Assembly: GCF_023156235.1 (NCBI RefSeq)
Contig: NZ_JAKZAI010000019.1
Location: 1-49,026 of the forward strand
DNA from: Marinobacter goseongensis
GTDB lineage: Bacteria; Pseudomonadota; Gammaproteobacteria; Pseudomonadales; Oleiphilaceae
Reading direction: 5' to 3'
DNA length: 49,026 nucleotides
How positions within the stretch are numbered: position 1 is the first letter of the stretch; the number at the start of each line of letters is the position of its first letter. Of the stretch, positions 36,440 to 45,544 are shown piece by piece. The notes below the pieces were generated by a model. That model did not search any database. It saw only the letters and a list, made by a program, of their open reading frames with translations, and had not been told where the DNA came from. The translations under genes and the position numbers were made by a program.

Positions 36440-38155
36440 TTACTGCTGCAGGCAAGCAGCCTGGCCGCGGTTGCTCAGGAACTGCACAAGATCCTGCCAA
36501 GGCATGGGCCGGGCGTAGTGGTACCCCTGAATCTCGTCGCAATGTTGCTGGCGCAGGAACTCCAGCTGACCCTCGGTTTCCACCCCTTCCGCCACCACGC
36601 TGATCTGCAGGCTGTGGGCGAGGCTGATGATGGCGCGGATGATGTGTTCCGCATCGGCGGAATGCCCCAGCTCCTGGACAAAGGACTTGTCGATTTTGAC
36701 CAGCGAAATTGGCAGATGTTGCAGATTGCTGAGGGAGGAGAAGCCGGTACCGAAATCATCAAGGGCAAAGCTGATGCCCAGCTGGTTGAGTTCCCGCAGA
36801 CAACGCTGGGCGTATTCCGGATCGTGCATCATGGCACTTTCGGTCAGCTCCAGTTCCAGCAGGCTGGTGTCCACATTGGCGTTGAAGATGATGCGGAAAA
36901 TGGTTTCGGTCATCTTGCGATCGTGGAACTGGCGGAATGACAGGTTGACGGCGAACACCAGCCCGGGAAAGCCGAGTTCGGCGGATTCCTGCAGCCGTTT
37001 GCAGGCCTGCTCGATCACCCAGTACCCGATGGGCACGATCAGACCGCTACGCTCGGCCACCGGGATAAACTCGTCCGGCCCCACCAGCCCCCGCTCTGGA
37101 TGATTCCAGCGCAGCAGGCACTCGACACCACGCACCTCCTCCGTGGCCAGATCGATACGCGGCTGGTAATACAGCTCGAGTTCGCGGCCCCGCAGGGCGT
37201 TCCGCAAGTCCGCTTCCAGGCGCAGCTGGTAGCCGGCGGTGATGTGCAACTGGCGGTCATAAAACCGGTAACTGGTGCCGGGATCGCGTTTGGCTTCGAA
37301 CATGGCACGATTGGCCCGGCGCATCAGGTTCTCCGGGCTGTCGCCGGCTTCCGGATAGGTCGCCACCCCCAGGCTGGCGCTGACCACCACGCTCTGGCCG
37401 TCGACGGTGACCGGATCATTCAGGGCGCTCACCAGCTTGCGGATGATCTGGGTAATATCGAGGGAGTCTTCCACCTTTTCCACAATGATGGCGAGCTCAT
37501 CCCCGCCAATCCGCATCAGCGAATCGACCCGGCGCAGGCAGTGGCGTAGCCGTTCCGCGAGCTTCAACACCAGCTGATCGCTTTTCTGGTAACCAAACGA
37601 TTCGTTAAAACTGCGGAAATCATCCAGATTCAGGTGCAGCAGGGCCAACCGGTGAGCGCCACGTTCGGCCCTCAGCAAAGCCTGCTGCAGGCGGTCGAAG
37701 AACAGGTCACGGTTGATGAAACCACTGGCCACATCGCGGCCAAGGTGGCCGAGCGCGGTTCCTGCCAACTGTTCCCGATACCACAGGCACTTGACCGAGC
37801 GAGCGAGGCCCCAGCCATCCAGGGTCTGACGACAGAGGTAATCGGTGGCGCCGTTGGCCAGCAGGTCCGGGGCACGCTCGGCACAGGGTTCGGCACTCAG
37901 GGCCAGCACCGGCTTGTCGTTGCTGGCCACGTGCAGGTAATCCAGGAAGGCCGCCTCGGAATCACCATGGAACACACAGTCCCAGAGGATCACATCAAAA
38001 TGGGTGTTGCGGATCAGGTCATCACAATCGATCAGATCCGGACACCACACCATGTCCGGGACAAGTTCGCTGTCAGTGCGCAGCAGGGTCTGCATCCACA
38101 GGAAGTCGGTGTATTCCGGCGTCAACACCAGCAATCGCACCTGGCTGGAACTCAT
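36440..38155 (-). CDS. Receiver-like GGDEF-EAL c-di-GMP protein
   Basis: The protein (571 residues from ATG 38155, chosen for GGAA five bases upstream; ATGs up to 38197 are possible) has an N-terminal receiver-like domain. The central Asp of VILWDCVF is kept, but the acidic pair is replaced (VLTPEY) and the switch Lys is missing. The GGDEF domain reads GGDEL (217-221) with an RxxD inhibitory site (RRVD) five residues before it. The EAL domain starts ECL (345-347) and keeps ELTES, DDFGTGFSS, LVKIDKSF and AEGVET. Both activities are plausible. It lies divergent from rep. Confidence 0.9.
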   Translation of the reverse strand: MSSSQVRLLVLTPEYTDFLWMQTLLRTDSELVPDMVWCPDLIDCDDLIRNTHFDVILWDCVFHGDSEAAFLDYLHVASNDKPVLALSAEPCAERAPDLLANGATDYLCRQTLDGWGLARSVKCLWYREQLAGTALGHLGRDVASGFINRDLFFDRLQQALLRAERGAHRLALLHLNLDDFRSFNESFGYQKSDQLVLKLAERLRHCLRRVDSLMRIGGDELAIIVEKVEDSLDITQIIRKLVSALNDPVTVDGQSVVVSASLGVATYPEAGDSPENLMRRANRAMFEAKRDPGTSYRFYDRQLHITAGYQLRLEADLRNALRGRELELYYQPRIDLATEEVRGVECLLRWNHPERGLVGPDEFIPVAERSGLIVPIGYWVIEQACKRLQESAELGFPGLVFAVNLSFRQFHDRKMTETIFRIIFNANVDTSLLELELTESAMMHDPEYAQRCLRELNQLGISFALDDFGTGFSSLSNLQHLPISLVKIDKSFVQELGHSADAEHIIRAIISLAHSLQISVVAEGVETEGQLEFLRQQHCDEIQGYHYARPMPWQDLVQFLSNRGQAACLQQ

Positions 38156-38276
38156 TGTTTCCATTGGAAGTGTCATCAAAAGCGCCTGATAATTCATCAA
38201 AAACAGCTGTCAGTTCCCCAAGGATAGCTGATAGATCGTCAAGGTACAGGGTCTGTTGCTGGTGTAGAATGCGCGG

Positions 38277-40295
38277 ATGAACAAACTCAACCCCAGACAG
38301 AACGAAGCAGTGCGTTATGCCGACGGTCCCCTGCTGGTTCTGGCCGGTGCCGGCAGTGGCAAAACCAGTGTCATCACCCGCAAGATTGCCTACCTGATCG
38401 AACACCTCGGCATTCCCGGGCGCCACATTGCTGCGGTCACCTTCACCAACAAGGCCGCCCGCGAGATGAAAGAGCGGGTGGGCCGCATTGTTGATCGCAA
38501 ACAGACCCGCGGACTGATTGTTTCGACCTTTCATAATCTTGGCCTCAACATGATCCGGGAGGAACACCCGCATCTGGGCTACCATCCCGGCTTTTCGATC
38601 TTTGACGCCGAGGATGCCAAGGCGCTGTTACAGGACCTGATGCTGCGGGAAGACAGCGCTGACGCCGGCGATGAACTGTCCGACGTGCAGATGACCATCT
38701 CCGCCTGGAAAAACGCCATGCGCGGACCGGAAGAAGCGTGGAGTAAGGCGGCCGATGAGCGCGAACAGCGCATCGCGCTGATCTACAAGCGTTACAACGA
38801 GTACCTGAAAGCCTATAACGCGGTAGACTTCGACGATCTGATTCTGCTGCCGGTGCAACTGTTCCGCACTCACCCGGACGTGCTGGCCAAATGGCGACGC
38901 AAGATCCGCTACATGCTGGTGGACGAGTATCAGGACACCAACGTGTGTCAGTACGAACTGGTCAAACTGCTGGTCGCGGAACGGGCGGCCTTTACCGTGG
39001 TCGGTGACGACGACCAGTCTATCTATGCCTGGCGCGGCGCACGCCCGGAGAACCTGGCGCAACTGAAAGAAGACTTCCCCAGCCTGAAAATCGTCAAACT
39101 GGAGCAGAACTACCGTTCCACCGGCCGTATTCTGCGCAGCGCCAACACCGTGATCGCCAACAACCCCCACGTGTTCGAGAAAGCGCTGTGGAGTGATCAC
39201 ACCATCGGCGAGGAGATCCGCATCGTGCGCTGTCGCAGCGAGGACGCCGAGTCCGACCGGGTGGCCACTGAAATCCTCGACCAGAAGCTGAAAAAGGGGC
39301 TCGCGTTCCGGGACTTCGCGGTGCTTTATCGCGGCAACCACCAGGCCCGGCTGCTGGAAATGAAACTTCAGGCTTACCAGATTCCCTATCGCATCTCCGG
39401 GGGGCAGTCGTTCTTTTCAAAAAACGAGATCAAGGACGCAATGTCCTACCTGCGACTGCTGATCAACCCGGACGACGATGCCGCTTTCCTGCGGGTGGTC
39501 AACGTGCCGCGCCGCGAGATTGGCCCCCGCACCCTGGAGCAGTTGAGTCACTACGCCCGCTCCCGCAACGTCAGCCTGTTCAAGGCCCTGGGGGACATGG
39601 GTGCGGAAACCCACGTCACCGAGAAGGGCCTTGACCGGTTACGACGCTTCGCCCATTGGGTGGATTACATCTGCGAACGGGTGCACCGGGAAGATCCGGT
39701 ACCGGTGATCAAGCAACTGTTTACCGACATCGAATACGAGGAATGGCTGCACCAGCATTCCGGCACCCCAAAACAGGCCGAGCGCCGCATGGAAAACATC
39801 TGGTACCTGGTGGAATCCATCCAGCGCATGCTGGACGACGGCAAGGGCACCGCCGATGAGCTGGGTATCGAGGACGCCATCAGCAAGCTCATCCTGCGGG
39901 ACATGATGGAACAACGGGAAGAAGACGACGATAGCGACAAGGTTCAGCTGCTCACCCTGCACGCGTCCAAGGGGCTGGAGTTCCCCCACGTGTTCATCAT
40001 GGGGCTGGAAGAGGAAATCCTGCCCCACCGCGCCAGCATTGAGGAGGGCAACATAGAAGAGGAGCGCCGGCTGATGTACGTCGGCATCACCCGCGCCCGG
40101 GAAACCCTGACCCTCACCTACGCCGCCCAGCGCAAACAGTACGGCGAGAAAATCGAGACCATCCCCAGCCGCTTCCTCGATGAACTGCCGGAAGACGACC
40201 TGAAATGGGAAGGGCTGGGCGACCTTGATGTGGAGGCCAACCAGAAAAAAGGCAAGGCCACCCTGAGCGCATTGCTGGGGGACCTGGGTATTTAA
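38277..40295 (+). CDS. rep: ATP-dependent DNA helicase Rep
   Basis: Rep is a 3'-5' superfamily 1 helicase that clears proteins ahead of replication forks. The 672-residue protein begins with NPRQNEAVRY and carries the helicase motifs: I (LAGAGSGKTSV), Ia (TFTNKAAREM), II (LVDEYQDTN), III (VGDDDQSIYAWRGA), IV (LEQNYRST), V (LLTLHASKGLEFPHVF) and VI (ERRLMYVGITRAR). Its length equals that of E. coli Rep. In Pseudomonas rep is also near cytochrome c5, but here a copper oxidase locus intervenes. Confidence 0.97.
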   Translation: MNKLNPRQNEAVRYADGPLLVLAGAGSGKTSVITRKIAYLIEHLGIPGRHIAAVTFTNKAAREMKERVGRIVDRKQTRGLIVSTFHNLGLNMIREEHPHLGYHPGFSIFDAEDAKALLQDLMLREDSADAGDELSDVQMTISAWKNAMRGPEEAWSKAADEREQRIALIYKRYNEYLKAYNAVDFDDLILLPVQLFRTHPDVLAKWRRKIRYMLVDEYQDTNVCQYELVKLLVAERAAFTVVGDDDQSIYAWRGARPENLAQLKEDFPSLKIVKLEQNYRSTGRILRSANTVIANNPHVFEKALWSDHTIGEEIRIVRCRSEDAESDRVATEILDQKLKKGLAFRDFAVLYRGNHQARLLEMKLQAYQIPYRISGGQSFFSKNEIKDAMSYLRLLINPDDDAAFLRVVNVPRREIGPRTLEQLSHYARSRNVSLFKALGDMGAETHVTEKGLDRLRRFAHWVDYICERVHREDPVPVIKQLFTDIEYEEWLHQHSGTPKQAERRMENIWYLVESIQRMLDDGKGTADELGIEDAISKLILRDMMEQREEDDDSDKVQLLTLHASKGLEFPHVFIMGLEEEILPHRASIEEGNIEEERRLMYVGITRARETLTLTYAAQRKQYGEKIETIPSRFLDELPEDDLKWEGLGDLDVEANQKKGKATLSALLGDLGI

Positions 40296-40367
40296 ACGAC
40301 ACTCTTTGTCGGACAATATTTCAAAAAACTGCCATACACGTGAAACTTTTTGTTACCCTCGAGCGTA

Positions 40368-40401
40368 AGGGTTAACGCGTAGGTGAATTTCGCCTAACCC
40401 T
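40368..40401 (+). promoter_or_regulatory. Nested hairpins upstream of the oxidase gene
   Basis: In the 151-base rep-oxidase gap, seven-base arms 40368-40374 and 40395-40401 are perfect reverse complements. An inner hairpin (40381-40387 with 40389-40395, one wobble pair) shares a base with the outer one, so the two may be alternative structures. It could be the rep terminator region or the oxidase leader. GAGGA precedes the oxidase ATG by seven bases. Confidence 0.3.
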
Positions 40402-40446
40402 GTTGAAGTAAATTTCAATACAAAAACAAACGTCGAGGAACAAAAC

Positions 40447-42783
40447 ATGCACTGGAACAAGAACCTACTGTACCGGCATATCGCCCTTGCCCTGAGCACT
40501 GTGGCCCTGTCCGCATGCGGCGGGGGCTCTTCCGGAAGCGATGACAGCACCTCAACCACATCCCAGAACCAGGAATCGGCGGTCGCGGGAGATCAGGTGA
40601 CGGCCACCGCTGAACCGAAACCGACATTCAAAGAAAACTACTCGCCGATGGGCGCGTTCAGCGAGCCTTTCGCCGAACCCACCATCATTGTGGACGGCGA
40701 AGTCGTGGAAACCGATGAGAAGTGCGTGGAAACGGCTGACGGCCTGGCCGAGTGCAAGCCCGCCGCAGGTACCATGGCACTCCTGAAAGACGGTCGTCTG
40801 CTTTACCTGAACGCCCTGGAAGGCACTGAAAACGTGGAGCTGTCCATCGTTGCCGAGTTCGGCGAAGTCTCTGTGAACGATCAGAGCCGGGTGCTGTCTC
40901 TGGGCGAAAATGATGAGCCCACCTGGCTCAAGCCTGATGTGCTTCGCGCTGGCGCTAACCCGGACGGTGCGGACAGTGAAACTCTGTTCAATAACACGCC
41001 GCTGGCGGTATTGGACGGCTTGCTTGACACCGCAGACAACACCGACAAGAACGACGGCGCCCTGTTCTGCTCAGACGTTATCGGTCTGGCTGATGGCAGT
41101 GTCTTTGCGGTTGGCGGCACCGATTATTATTCCGAACCCGGTATTGACGGCCTGCCTCTGGGCGTTGCCGAGCTGGAAGGCATCAAAAATTCCCGTATCT
41201 TCCACGCCGAGACCAACACCTAGACTCAAAGCGGCGACATGAAGTACGGTCGCTGGTACCCCTCCCTGGTTACTCTGCCGGACAGCAAAGTACTAGTCGC
41301 CAGTGGTGTTGAGAAGCTCCTCAAGCCAGTCTATCCCAGTGACCCGCTGAACAGTGGTCGCAACATTGCGCAGACAGAAGTCTTCGATCCGTGCACCGGC
41401 ACCTGGAGCGTCAATCCGTCCACTGCGGACCGCTCGCTGCCACTCTATCCCCGCTTGCATTTGCTCCCCAACGGCCACGTTTACTATAACGCCGGTGGAC
41501 AGGCCTTCAATCCCTTCGGACAGGCCTACGATCAAGCGCTGTGGAATATCGCTGCCACCTACAACCCGGCCGAACAGCGCTGGACAGACCTTGCTTACGC
41601 CGGTCTGCCGCTGGAGTTGGATGAAATTGGCCTGGGTCAACTGGCCAGCACGTTGAACGTGACTAACCTGTCACTGGAACAGGGTGCATCTCTGGTCGGC
41701 GACCTGGTCGGCTCAGCCGGCAACCTGCTGACGCTCGCAAGTGAACTCGACATTGATCCCGACACTTTGAAAAGTGCCATTGGTGGCGGGATGCGCGGCT
41801 CGACCTCGTCCACAATGCTCCCCCTCAAGCCCAATGAAAACGGCGAATACACCGATGCCGAATTCCTGACTGCAGGTGGCGTACCGAGCTATGCTCTGCT
41901 GACCAGCCCGGGCGGATATTTCCCCATCGCCCAGAGCCGGATCGATACGATTCGCACCGACGGCGATGAAGTCGACTACGAATCACGTTTGACCGGACCA
42001 CTCAATCGGCCGCGCTGGTATGGCACCAACGTGCTGATGCCCGATGGCTCCGTCATGGTCTTCAGTGGTGGCGATCGTGACGGTGTGGTCGTGCCCGGCC
42101 TGGAAGGTCCGATCAAAACCGCGGAGCGCTTCGACCCCGAGACCAGCACCTGGACAGAAATGGCGTCTGGTATCCGTGCGCGGACCTACCACAATACCGC
42201 TGTGCTGCTTCCGGATGGCCGCGTCATGGTGGCAGGTCACTCTCCGATCAATACCGCGTACCTGCGGTTTGTCGACCTGCAAGAGTTCGGACTGGCACCG
42301 TATGACGGCCGGGATCCGAGCTTTGAGATCTACACCCCGCCGTACGCTATGCGAAACGACCGCCCAGAGATCCTTTCCGCACCGGAAACCCTGATGCCGG
42401 GTGATGAGTTCAGCATTCAGGTAGACCAGGCAGCAGAGATCGACAAGGTACTGCTGATCCGTCGAACAGTGATGACACATGCCGTTGACAGCGATCAGCG
42501 CGCCATCGAGCTGCCGGTGCAAAGCCGCAATGGTAATAACATTCGGCTGAAAATGCCCGAGAGTGCCAGCGTGACGCCAGCCGGTGCTTATATGCTGTTC
42601 GCCAGCAAGAACACCGAGGAAGGCCGGGTACCGTCGGTCTCTGCGCCAATCATGGTGCAAACCACTGGGTCTCTGCAATGCAGCGGCGGTATGCAGATGG
42701 TTGATGAGGGTGGCGATACTGACGAAGAGCTGCGTGACGGGCCGCTCTCTAATCTTCTTGGCACCCTGACCGGGCAGCGCTAG
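40447..42783 (+). pseudogene. Copper radical oxidase (galactose/glyoxal oxidase-like) interrupted by an in-frame TAG
   Basis: One reading frame runs from ATG 40447 to the stop at 42783, broken only by TAG at 41221-41223. The first part (258 codons) has a lipoprotein signal (Cys24 in LSACGGG) and FCSD with Cys208. The second part reads on with TQSGDMKYGRWYPS, Kelch-like strands, RARTYHNT and a DUF1929-type C-terminal domain with VMTHAVDS. Numbered through the stop, Cys208, Tyr271, Tyr581, His582 and His678 fit the Cys-Tyr cofactor and copper ligands of glyoxal oxidases. In the family the TNT...TQ position is normally Trp, so TGG to TAG is the simplest reading. The ATG at 41239 has no ribosome binding site. 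Confidence 0.85.
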
Positions 42784-42791
42784 GAGGCGTC

Positions 42792-43352
42792 ATGAACCAA
42801 AGTGATCAAAAGTCAGGCATTCACGGGATAGCTTCCGGCCTTTTGACTGCTGCGCTTTTGACCATGGCCGGGCCAGGGATGGCCCACGAACCCCCGGGTG
42901 CAGAAAATGTACCCGAGGGAGTAACCATCGCGACCATCGCCCACGAGGGCGATGTTGGTGGAATGAGTGCCATGGTGGTGGACGCGCCGCAGCCAGCTCT
43001 GATGATTCGTTACGACGGTGAGCAAGTGCTGACGGTCTACGATTCTGAGAACGAGCCTTTCTTACGCTTCACAGATAGCAGCGTACAGGCGCACGTCCAC
43101 AGCGTAGACTGGCCAAATCTCCTTCAGAGCGAAGGATATGCGGTCGCAGAGGATACACATTGGGTGGAGGTCTCTGGCTCGGGCACTTTCGTGTGGATAG
43201 ACTCACGTTTGTCTAAACCAGAGGTCGACCAGTCCGATGAAACCGCCCAATGGCGCATTCCCGTTCAACTGGGCGAACAGGAGGTCTCAGCCATTACAGG
43301 CCGGCTCACCTGGCGGCCAATCGTAGCCCAGTCCACGGATGATGGGCATTAA
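42792..43352 (+). CDS. Secreted protein with predicted N-terminal histidine, oxidase partner
   Basis: The 186-residue protein follows the oxidase stop by eight bases, so they form one operon. A signal peptide (hydrophobic about 13-29) probably ends after Ala31 (GPGMA), leaving His32 as the mature N-terminus (HEPPG). The rest is beta-rich with several His and Trp residues (VQAHVHSVDW, DTHWVEV, FVWIDSRLS, WRIPVQ, GRLTWRP). The pattern recalls a family of secreted proteins of unknown function in actinobacteria (recalled, not searched). A copper-binding or oxidase-maturation role is inference from the free histidine and the context. A strong terminator follows. Confidence 0.7.
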   Translation: MNQSDQKSGIHGIASGLLTAALLTMAGPGMAHEPPGAENVPEGVTIATIAHEGDVGGMSAMVVDAPQPALMIRYDGEQVLTVYDSENEPFLRFTDSSVQAHVHSVDWPNLLQSEGYAVAEDTHWVEVSGSGTFVWIDSRLSKPEVDQSDETAQWRIPVQLGEQEVSAITGRLTWRPIVAQSTDDGH

Positions 43353-43353
43353 T

Positions 43354-43383
43354 AAAAAAACCCGCCAGCCGGCGGGTTTTTTT
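43354..43383. terminator. Bidirectional rho-independent terminator
   Basis: A perfect stem (seven A, then CCCGCC at 43361-43366; GGCGGG at 43371-43376, then seven T) with a four-base loop lies between convergent genes. It has a T-run on both strands, so it should stop transcription from the oxidase operon and from cytochrome c5. Confidence 0.92.
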
Positions 43384-43404
43384 ATTAATACTTTTTCTTC
43401 ACTT

Positions 43405-43824
43405 TCAATTTACTTCTGACACCATATATTCGACAGCCGCTTCAATGTCTGCATCGGAACAGCTGCCACAGCCGCCTTTGGCCGGCATAGCGTTAAAACC
43501 ATTGATGGCATGGCTAACCAAAGTGTCTAAACCTTTCTCGACACGACCACTCCACGCCCCGGCATCACCCAGTTTCGGCGCGCCCGCAGCACCGGTATTG
43601 TGACAGGCCATGCAGGCCGCATCGTAAACTTCATTACCACTGCGGGGACCAGCACTGGCGCTGGCAACCGGCGCGGCCGCAGAACCGCAATCCTCACCCT
43701 GAACACACACCTCGCCCACCGGGGCGATGCGCGCACGAATTTCGTCTTCAACACTTGCCGTTACGGCACCCGCTGTCAGGCCAAAGCCAAGCAATACAGC
43801 AGCCAGGACTCTCTTCATCTTCAC
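43405..43824 (-). CDS. Cytochrome c5
   Basis: The 139-residue periplasmic monoheme cytochrome has a signal peptide (about 1-23) and a heme-binding CMACH (Cys71, Cys74, His75). The axial Met113 is in NAMPAKG, and a Cys119/Cys122 pair (GGCGSCSD) typical of the c5 group follows. It carries electrons in respiration; partners are not defined here. GTG at 43824 is the likely start because GAGG is six bases upstream; ATG 43818 is an alternative. A minus-strand TATAAT lies about 45 bases upstream. Confidence 0.92.
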   Translation of the reverse strand: MKMKRVLAAVLLGFGLTAGAVTASVEDEIRARIAPVGEVCVQGEDCGSAAAPVASASAGPRSGNEVYDAACMACHNTGAAGAPKLGDAGAWSGRVEKGLDTLVSHAINGFNAMPAKGGCGSCSDADIEAAVEYMVSEVN

Positions 43825-43903
43825 AATGCACCTCGCATCAGAGCGTTATAATAGTCAGACATTGCATTATAGCGATTGCGGCAAGGCAAAAAAACCAAAG
43901 CTC

Positions 43904-43922
43904 GAAATCGCCACTCGATTTC
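43904..43922. repeat. Short inverted repeat upstream of cytochrome c5
   Basis: Perfect seven-base arms (43904-43910 and 43916-43922) with a five-base spacer lie in the 188-base gap between cytochrome c5 and the divergent membrane-protein gene. The position suits an operator, and T/A runs flank it on both sides. No regulator can be named. Confidence 0.35.
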
Positions 43923-44012
43923 AACCGTTTTTATTGCCGTTTCGTAAGCATTCAAACGTTCAATCGCTATTGCGGTTACCATGGCATACGACCTTTCCCG
44001 GGACCAGGATTT

Positions 44013-44345
44013 ATGCAACCTACTGAAAAAACGCCCCACCCGCTTCGCAAGCCTTTACTGGCGCTGGAATTCGGATCACTTGCCATCCTGCTGATCTCCA
44101 TGGGTTATTTCTCCCACAAAGCCGAGTCTGCAAGTGCTCTCAATCCGGGCTGGCTCCTGATTCCGGCGATGGCGAGCCTGGCGGTCTTCTGCAGTTTCAT
44201 CGGCCTGATGTATCTGCGGTGGGTCGCGCTTGCCGAAACCCGCGAGAAAACCCGGCACAAATTCGTTTTCTCACTGTTGGCCCTTACCCTGCTCGGCGTA
44301 TGGTCCTATGGCATCTTCAACACCTGGGTCAGCCTTTCAGCCTAA
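44013..44345 (+). CDS. Small three-helix membrane protein, unknown function
   Basis: The 110-residue protein has three hydrophobic segments (about 15-33, 47-70 and 84-105) and a basic loop (RWVALAETREKTRHK). No family is recognised. The ATG at 44013 follows AGGA by three bases. Upstream codons in the same frame (from 43755) overlap cytochrome c5 and look non-coding. The gene ends 15 bases before pldA, so they are probably co-transcribed and may share an envelope-related role. Confidence 0.7.
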   Translation: MQPTEKTPHPLRKPLLALEFGSLAILLISMGYFSHKAESASALNPGWLLIPAMASLAVFCSFIGLMYLRWVALAETREKTRHKFVFSLLALTLLGVWSYGIFNTWVSLSA

Positions 44346-44360
44346 CAAGGACTTTCGCGC

Positions 44361-45533
44361 ATGAACTTCTCATTCAGCAGCTTGCGGCACGCCTGCTCCC
44401 CGACAATGCCTCTCCTGGCGTTCTGCCTGTTACCCGCCCTCGGCCTCGGTCAGACCGATGGCAGCCCTGCAGATACGTCATTGCCAAAAGACCTGACACT
44501 GCAGGACTGCGCCCTGATTGACGACGGCATCCAGCGGCTGGCCTGCTACGACAGCCTGAATGACCCCGTGGAAGCCCGTGGGCAGGCTGAACAGAAAGAC
44601 GTCCGCCAGGCCGAGGAGGCCACCGACACCTTTGCCTACGACGCGCTCGCTGAGGCTTCGGACGATGAGGTTCTGGTGGAGGAGATAGCCCGCGATTCGG
44701 AGGACGAGGACGACGGCGTGATGGCGGCACTGGTGCAACGTTACACCGCCGCGGAGAAGGCCGTGTTCTCGTTCTCCGGCAGCTTTGTCGGGCATCGGCC
44801 AACCTACATCCTGCCGATCACCTGGGTGGACACACCCAACGAGAGACCCGTCAGCCCGAGACTCGGCGAGACGGCGTATGACCACTCGCTCGACAACGAG
44901 GAAGCCAAATACCAGATCAGCTTCAAGGTGCCATTGCTGACCGGCTGGCTTGATGACCGCACAACCCTATGGTTCGGCTATACCCAGCAATCGTTCTGGC
45001 AGGTCTACAATACCGACGATTCCGCCCCCTTCCGGGAGACCAATTACGAGCCGGAGATTTTTCTGCGTTATCAGGCAGACTACGACCTTGGCCCCGGCAC
45101 ACTGAGCGGCCTCACGGTGGGCTTTAACCATCAGTCCAACGGTCAGTCAGAGCCCCGCTCACGCAGCTGGAACCGAATCGTCGGGTCGGTGGGCTACAGC
45201 TACAACCGCTGGCTGTTCCTGTTAAAGCCCTGGTACCGATTGCCGGAGAGCGACAGCAAGGATGACAACCCGGATATCGAGCGTTTTCTGGGGCATGCGG
45301 ATTATCTCGCGGTTTATAAGCTGACAGAGGATCGCACCCTCTCCCTGAAGCTGCGCAACAATTTGCGCTCGGAGGACAACAAGACTTCGGTGGAATTCGG
45401 GTACAGTTTTCCCATGGGGGATACGATCAGAGGGTTTTTCCAGTACTACAACGGCTACGGGGAGAGTCTGATCGACTACAACGAGCGGATTCAGCGGGTC
45501 GGGGTTGGCATTATGCTAAACGACTGGCTGTAG
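44361..45533 (+). CDS. pldA: Outer-membrane phospholipase A (PldA)
   Basis: OMPLA is a dimeric, calcium-activated phospholipase of the outer membrane. The 390-residue protein has a signal peptide (about 1-30). A C-x-RLACYD segment (Cys50 to Asp64) is common in exported proteobacterial proteins. A very acidic linker (about 75-120) precedes a beta-barrel domain. The catalytic set is visible: His257 and Ser259 (FNHQSNGQS) and Asn271 (SWNR). The last residues NDWL end in aromatic and hydrophobic positions as in barrels. AAGGA precedes the ATG. Confidence 0.93.
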   Translation: MNFSFSSLRHACSPTMPLLAFCLLPALGLGQTDGSPADTSLPKDLTLQDCALIDDGIQRLACYDSLNDPVEARGQAEQKDVRQAEEATDTFAYDALAEASDDEVLVEEIARDSEDEDDGVMAALVQRYTAAEKAVFSFSGSFVGHRPTYILPITWVDTPNERPVSPRLGETAYDHSLDNEEAKYQISFKVPLLTGWLDDRTTLWFGYTQQSFWQVYNTDDSAPFRETNYEPEIFLRYQADYDLGPGTLSGLTVGFNHQSNGQSEPRSRSWNRIVGSVGYSYNRWLFLLKPWYRLPESDSKDDNPDIERFLGHADYLAVYKLTEDRTLSLKLRNNLRSEDNKTSVEFGYSFPMGDTIRGFFQYYNGYGESLIDYNERIQRVGVGIMLNDWL

Positions 45534-45544
45534 ACCTTGTTCAA

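Noticed and set aside
41239..42783. Second half of the oxidase as an independent gene
   Set aside because: The ATG lacks a ribosome binding site and signal peptide and is in the same frame as the first half, so it is better read as one interrupted gene.
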